From Streptomyces sp. CBMA29 (GTDB lineage Bacteria; Actinomycetota; Actinomycetes; Streptomycetales; Streptomycetaceae): a DNA stretch of 64,000 bases. A model generated the notes under the pieces. The model saw only the letters and a list, made by a program, of their open reading frames with translations. It did no database searches and was not told the origin of the DNA. Both the position numbers and the translations under genes were made by a program. Location of the stretch: NCBI RefSeq assembly GCF_014596445.1, contig NZ_MECL01000193.1, forward strand, positions 1-64,000, given 5' to 3'. Shown here piece by piece: positions 60,538 to 64,000 of this stretch (its first letter is position 1; the number at the start of each line of letters is the position of its first letter).

Positions 60538-61161
60538 TCAGGCGGCCGGAGGCGGGGGAAGACGCGCCACCACCCGGTCGAAGTAGAGCGTCACATCCTC
60601 GCCGACCGCGTAGGCGTCCCGGATGAACGACACCCAGGGCTCCACGATGGCGGAATCGGTGAAGCGGACGGCTCCTTCCGCGACACCGGCTTCCGTGTAC
60701 ATCACCCGGTAGAGCGTACGGTCGTCCAGGATCGTCAGTTCCGGCAGAAGCCGGTCGGTCTCCGCCGCGGCGAACACACCGGCCTGGACGACGCGAATCC
60801 GGTGCCCGCACTGCGCGCGCTGCCGAAGGTAGTGCAACTCCCATTGCAGATACGGCGTCAGCGGCTCTTCGACCACCCGTACCCGGTGGAACGGCGAGCC
60901 ACGGCGCTCGTCGTCCTGAGCGGCCTCGCGGAAAGCATCGCGACGCGCTTCCATGAGCCGCAACGCGGTCTCCCAGTCGCCCTGACGCTGTGCTTCACGG
61001 CTGGGGCTGTCCTCCTCCTCGAAGTGCTGGAGCCGTTCCAGCTTCCACGAGTCGCCGTTACGGATCGCCGCCCGGCGTGCCCGGAAGTCACGGACATATT
61101 CGTCGTCCGTCAGCGGCTCGCCCTGTCCGAGGGGGAGGACCGGGGCGTGAAGATCAAGCAT
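60538..61161 (-). CDS. DUF6879-family protein (chromosomal copy)
   Basis: 207 residues; LTDDEYVRDFRARRAAIRNGDSWKLERLQHFEEEDSPSR then SPFHRVRVVEEPLTPYLQWELHYLRQRAQCGHRIRVV and a C-terminal VRFTDSAIVEPWVSFIRDAYAVGEDVTLYF. This parallels the element copy at 23466-23990 (RVHVLSRPLTPYLRFELGW). ATG 61161 overlaps the small upstream gene, and the NB-ARC gene follows after 12 bases, so all three are one operon. Confidence 0.85.
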   Translation of the reverse strand: MLDLHAPVLPLGQGEPLTDDEYVRDFRARRAAIRNGDSWKLERLQHFEEEDSPSREAQRQGDWETALRLMEARRDAFREAAQDDERRGSPFHRVRVVEEPLTPYLQWELHYLRQRAQCGHRIRVVQAGVFAAAETDRLLPELTILDDRTLYRVMYTEAGVAEGAVRFTDSAIVEPWVSFIRDAYAVGEDVTLYFDRVVARLPPPPAA

Positions 61162-61423
61162 CGGGGATGTCCGCCTTTGCCGCACTGAGCATGTTTCCCG
61201 GGATGACGACCAGCCGTTCACCGGAACCGACCATCACGCCTTCCGGCAGGCGCGAGGCGTAGTCCGCGGTGAGATCGCGGCCGATCACGGCGATGTCGCC
61301 GTTGTCGAGCAGCCAGATGTCCGGGCACTTCTCATCGTCGCCGGAGTTGCCCAGTTCCTTCGCGGACTTCCCCAACCGGTGGGCGAATAACGCGGCTGGT
61401 TCGGCTTCCCAATTGCGAGCCAC
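61154..61423 (-). CDS. Small CP-x-D-x-G protein of the DUF6879/NB-ARC operon (89 aa)
   Basis: GTG 61423 with GGAGGTAGG seven bases upstream. CPDIWLLDNGDIAVIGRDLT and ERLVVIPGNMLSAAKAD match the pattern of the element's 63-residue protein at 23288-23479, though this one has an extra N-terminal ~30 residues. It is the first gene of the operon. The function is unknown; the pairing with DUF6879 in two unrelated contexts suggests a functional unit. Confidence 0.8.
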   Translation of the reverse strand: MARNWEAEPAALFAHRLGKSAKELGNSGDDEKCPDIWLLDNGDIAVIGRDLTADYASRLPEGVMVGSGERLVVIPGNMLSAAKADIPDA

Positions 61424-61424
61424 G

Positions 61425-61793
61425 GCCCTACCTCCGGATCACTACCGACAGTGGCATCCACCATACCGGGAGTATCCGACTGGGCCCACGCCCTCCGCAC
61501 CATTTCGGCCACAGGCCACCCCCGGAGCGGGGCGGCGGCGGAGCGCGGTGTGACGGGGGTGTGCATGGGGGTTCGACTCCTGGCGTGCGGGGCGGATATG
61601 ACGGCCGGTCAGTTCACCGGCCGTGCCGCCATCGTCGCCATCGGCCGCGGCGAACTCCCCTCCGCCTGACGGCAACCGGCGCTGTCGGCCCCCTGTCCCA
61701 GTTGCTCAGACGTGCTCCAGCACCGCCCGGTCCAGCAGAACCAACGGCAGCAGACCCCGCCAACCCGCTCACCCGCGACGGCGGTCCGAAGCG
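61425..61793. other. Intergenic region with a terminator hairpin
   Basis: About 370 bases between smpB and the divergently located cassette start. ACGGCCGGT-CAGTTC-ACCGGCCGT (61601-61624) is a 9-bp perfect stem that probably ends smpB transcription. It also contains a T-arm-like GGTTCGACTCC at 61570-61580 without a tRNA around it. No gene is supported. Confidence 0.55.
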
Positions 61794-62273
61794 TCAGCCG
61801 CGCTGTTTGCGGCGCACGGCCGAGATGGCGCGGTCGGACTCGCGGCGGTCCTGCTTCTCGCGCAGGGTCTGCCGTTTGTCGTACTCCTTCTTGCCCTTGG
61901 CCAGGGCGATCTCGACCTTGGCGCGGCCGTCCTTGAAGTACAGGGCGAGGGGGATGATGGTGTGGCCGGACTCCTGGGTCTTGTGGACCAGCTTCTCGAT
62001 CTCGGCGCGGTGCAGCAGCATCTTGCGGCGGCGGCGCGCGGAGTGGTTGGTCCAGGTGCCCTGGGTGTACTCCGGGATGTGCACGTTGTGCAGCCACGCC
62101 TCGCCGCCGTCGAGCTGCGCGAAGCCGTCCACCAGGGAGGCGCGTCCCTGGCGCAGGGACTTGACCTCGGTGCCGGTCAGCACGAGCCCGGCCTCGAAGG
62201 TGTCCAGGATGAGGTAATCGTGCCGCGCCTTCTTGTTCTGCGCGATCAGTTTGCGACCCGTCTCTTTTGCCAT
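61794..62273 (-). CDS. smpB: SsrA-binding protein
   Basis: 159 residues: RKLIAQNKKARHDYLILDTFEAGLVLTGTEVKSLRQGRASLVDGFAQLDGGEAWLHNVHIPEY is the OB-fold core that grips the tRNA-like domain of tmRNA; the C-terminal KGKKEYDKRQTLREKQDRRESDRAISAVRRKQRG is the basic tail that enters the ribosome. ATG 62273. It works with ssrA at 57629-58016 in trans-translation. Confidence 0.97.
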   Translation of the reverse strand: MAKETGRKLIAQNKKARHDYLILDTFEAGLVLTGTEVKSLRQGRASLVDGFAQLDGGEAWLHNVHIPEYTQGTWTNHSARRRRKMLLHRAEIEKLVHKTQESGHTIIPLALYFKDGRAKVEIALAKGKKEYDKRQTLREKQDRRESDRAISAVRRKQRG

Positions 62274-62337
62274 AGCCGGGCCATTGTCCCACGAGCGCCG
62301 CGACCGGCGGTGTGTGCCCGGAAGGAGCGTCGTCCGG

Positions 62338-62417
62338 TGCGTGCGATCGCAAGGCGGCCGAGAGTCCTTGTAGCGGAGCTACCAGGGCTTTTGGCCAACG
62401 CGGCGAGCGTGCGTGCC
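62338..62417 (+). repeat. Dispersed ~80-bp repeat, copy B
   Basis: Shares CGCAAGGCG, GTAGCGGAGCTA, AACGCGGCG and GCGTGCGTGCC, in this order, with the reverse complement of 32794-32870. It lies between smpB and the S41 protease gene. Confidence 0.65.
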
Positions 62418-62454
62418 GGGCGGCGCGACGGGGCACACATCGCCGGGAGGGGCG

Positions 62455-63744
62455 CTAGGGGGGTCCGAGGCCAGCGAATACCTCGTGGCTCTCGGTGAGC
62501 GGGTCCTCACCGGAGGGGACGGTCACGTCGGGGTCGATGCCGCGCCCGTCGACGCTGCGGCCGTCAGGCAGCCGGTAGTGGCCGACGGTCAGTTCGGCGA
62601 CCGATCCGTCGGGCAGCGTGCTGGGCATCTGGACCGAGCCCTTGCCGAAGGTGCGGGAGCCGATGACGACGGCCCTGCCGCGGTCCTGGAGGGCGCCGGT
62701 GAGCAGTTCCGCGGCGCTCATCGTGCCGCCGTCGACCAGGATGACCAGCGGGACGGTGGTGTCGCCGCCGTCGGCCGCGTAGAGGGCCTGCTGCTCGCCG
62801 TGGACGTCGTAGGTGGCGACGAGGCCGCCGTCGAGGAAGGCGGAGGCCACCGCTACCGCCTCGGTGACCAGGCCGCCGGAGTTGCCGCGCAGGTCGAGCA
62901 GCACGCCGTGCTCGGAGTCCCGTACCGCCTCGCGCACCTCGTCGCCGACGCCGAGCGTGAAGGCGTCGATCTTGACGACGGTGGGCGCGTCGGCGCCAAC
63001 TGGGGGCCGGGTCACGGTGACGGCGTCGGTGTCGAGCGTGGCGCGACGTACGGTGACCGTCCAACTACGCTGCGCGCGCTGGACTCCCAGCTGTACGAGG
63101 CTGCCGGGGACGTTGTCGCCGCGCAGGTCCGCGACGACCTCGGTGACCGCGAGGCCGGTGCACTTCACCGGGCCGATGGTGGCCAGCAGGTCGCCCTCGC
63201 GCAGGCCCGCGCCGTCGGCGGGGCTGCCGGGCTGGACGCGGGCGATCTGGATCCGGCCGCCGTCGATCCGCCGCACGGACAGGCCGACGCCGACGTAACG
63301 GCCGTCGAGCGCCTGCTGGAGGCCCGCGTACTCGCGGGCGGTGTAGAAGGACGACCAGCGGTCGCCGCTGCGGCTGACGAGCTTCGCCGCGGCCTGCGGG
63401 CCGACCTTGCCGTCCTGGATCTCCTCGGCGATCCGGCCGGTGTCGACGTGGTCGCCGTTCACCCCGTCCGGCTTCGTCTGCGAGCCCGTGTGGGCCTCGG
63501 AGGCCGCGGGGGACGACGGGGCGGGCTCGCCGCCGTGGGCGGGGGCAGGCGGCTTGCCGTCGTCCTGCCGCCCGTCGGCGACCGGCGCGGCGGCGATACG
63601 GGCGCCGCGGGCGGCGGTCCGCGCGTCCGGCGCGGTGAGTCCGCTGGCCGCCGCACCGGTGGCCAGCAGGGTGCTGAACACCAACGTCAGGGTGGCCCCG
63701 CGGCGCAAGCGGCGGGGCGTCCCGAACAGCGACGGGCCGGACAT
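62455..63744 (-). CDS. S41-family carboxyl-terminal processing peptidase
   Basis: 429 residues. An N-terminal signal or anchor segment (RRGATLTLVFSTLLATGAAASGLTA) is followed by a disordered Ala/Pro linker, a PDZ domain (GVGLSVRRIDGGRIQIARVQPGSPADGAGLREGDLLATI) and the tail-specific protease domain with the nucleophile Ser in VDGGTMSAAELLTGAL and the general-base Lys in GSRTFGKGSVQ. It is a periplasm-equivalent protease acting on protein C-termini. Between smpB and ftsX, the common Streptomyces order. Confidence 0.94.
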   Translation of the reverse strand: MSGPSLFGTPRRLRRGATLTLVFSTLLATGAAASGLTAPDARTAARGARIAAAPVADGRQDDGKPPAPAHGGEPAPSSPAASEAHTGSQTKPDGVNGDHVDTGRIAEEIQDGKVGPQAAAKLVSRSGDRWSSFYTAREYAGLQQALDGRYVGVGLSVRRIDGGRIQIARVQPGSPADGAGLREGDLLATIGPVKCTGLAVTEVVADLRGDNVPGSLVQLGVQRAQRSWTVTVRRATLDTDAVTVTRPPVGADAPTVVKIDAFTLGVGDEVREAVRDSEHGVLLDLRGNSGGLVTEAVAVASAFLDGGLVATYDVHGEQQALYAADGGDTTVPLVILVDGGTMSAAELLTGALQDRGRAVVIGSRTFGKGSVQMPSTLPDGSVAELTVGHYRLPDGRSVDGRGIDPDVTVPSGEDPLTESHEVFAGLGPP

Positions 63745-63867
63745 GGCCGGAAGTCTAGGACAGAAACGGGCGGCGTACGGAGAGTTGCCGCTACCTCGGC
63801 GGGGCATGATCCGCAACCCGGTACACCGCCCTCCCCTGCCGTATCACCTGCCGCACGGCCCTGCGGC

Positions 63868-63950
63868 GGGTCCGACACCCGATACGCGACACCCGTACGC
63901 AACACCCGTACGCGATAGGCGATACGCGATACGCGATACCGGATACCGCC
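63868..63950. repeat. Degenerate CGATACG/ACCCGTACG short repeats
   Basis: Repeats such as CGATACGCGA and CACCCGTACGC succeed each other up to GATACCGGATACC, filling the gap between the S41 gene and ftsX. Related in style to the GGATAC and GTATCC blocks elsewhere in the window. Confidence 0.6.
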
Positions 63951-63951
63951 G

Positions 63952-64000
63952 TCAGACCTTCAGGTACCTGCGCAGCGCGATGAAGGCGGCGATCGACGGC
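63952..64000 (-). CDS. ftsX: Cell-division protein FtsX, C-terminal end only
   Basis: The last 15 codons of a minus-strand gene, reading PSIAAFIALRRYLKV then stop. The (L/F)(T/I)ALR(R/K)YLKV end is characteristic of actinobacterial FtsX, and its position next to the S41 protease and smpB fits the conserved ftsE-ftsX-prc-smpB order. The rest is beyond the window edge. Confidence 0.75.
   Translation of the reverse strand, partial: PSIAAFIALRRYLKV

Noticed and set aside
61565..61590. T-arm-like GGTTCGACTCC suggesting a tRNA or att remnant
   Set aside because: The stem pairs only partly, no other tRNA parts are present, and it is not a copy of the tRNA-Cys or tmRNA 3' ends.

Overview
The window is a piece of a high-GC actinomycete chromosome, almost certainly Streptomyces. 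Supporting signs are strong GC codon bias, GTG starts, ATGA/GTGA overlaps, an SsgA-like sporulation protein, DUF2637, DUF6879 and DUF5753 families, a Streptomyces-type tmRNA tag and short dispersed Streptomyces repeats. From memory (not checked here), the backbone order ssgG - FAD oxidase - hpd - Lrp regulator ... GH20 hexosaminidase ... murA - hup - malic enzyme - HelD ... HemD/winged-helix regulator - narK ... smpB - S41 protease - ftsX resembles the core around SCO2923-SCO2968 of S. coelicolor.

Layout. 1-8.4 kb: core genes and an OpuC-type osmoprotectant ABC transporter operon. 8.4-16.7 kb: a small regulator with twin palindromic operators, MFS exporters, a Lon-like protease, an IclR regulator and a DEAH helicase. 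16.9-25.8 kb: an integrated element of about 8.9 kb in tRNA-Cys(GCA), bounded by a perfect 45-bp direct repeat. Its GC content is visibly lower and it uses TTA codons. It carries a tyrosine integrase with a suspect active site, small zinc-binding and GIY-YIG-like proteins, a tiny Phd-like antitoxin, a RepA-like ATPase, a DUF2637 membrane-HTH fusion whose gene contains an array of GGTTCA repeats, and a small-protein/DUF6879/XRE cassette. No TraB-type translocase is visible.

25.8-28.4 kb: a gene graveyard beside attR, with a truncated XRE-type regulator, a head-to-head truncated partner and the remnant of a RiPP-type methyltransferase. 28.4-32.6 kb: a P450-TetR pair, a dinucleotide-binding reductase, an AhpD-like protein and a PEP-mutase/isocitrate-lyase-family enzyme. 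32.9-37.8 kb: a three-subunit xanthine-dehydrogenase-like operon in which the Fe-S subunit has a very long disordered N-terminus and the large subunit lacks the usual catalytic Glu. 38-53 kb: core metabolism, cell wall, nucleoid, RNA-polymerase recycling and nitrate genes. 53.5-57.3 kb: a large secreted subtilase. 57.6-58.0 kb: tmRNA (ssrA), with smpB 4 kb away. Between them is an operon of a small protein, a DUF6879 protein and an NB-ARC/TPR protein. That is a second version of the cassette on the mobile element, and its last gene appears to start at an ATC codon. The window ends in the last codons of ftsX.

The strongest candidates for undescribed biology are the mini-element with its DNA-level GGTTCA array and the recurring small-protein/DUF6879 cassette with exchangeable partners (XRE-DUF5753 or NB-ARC-TPR).
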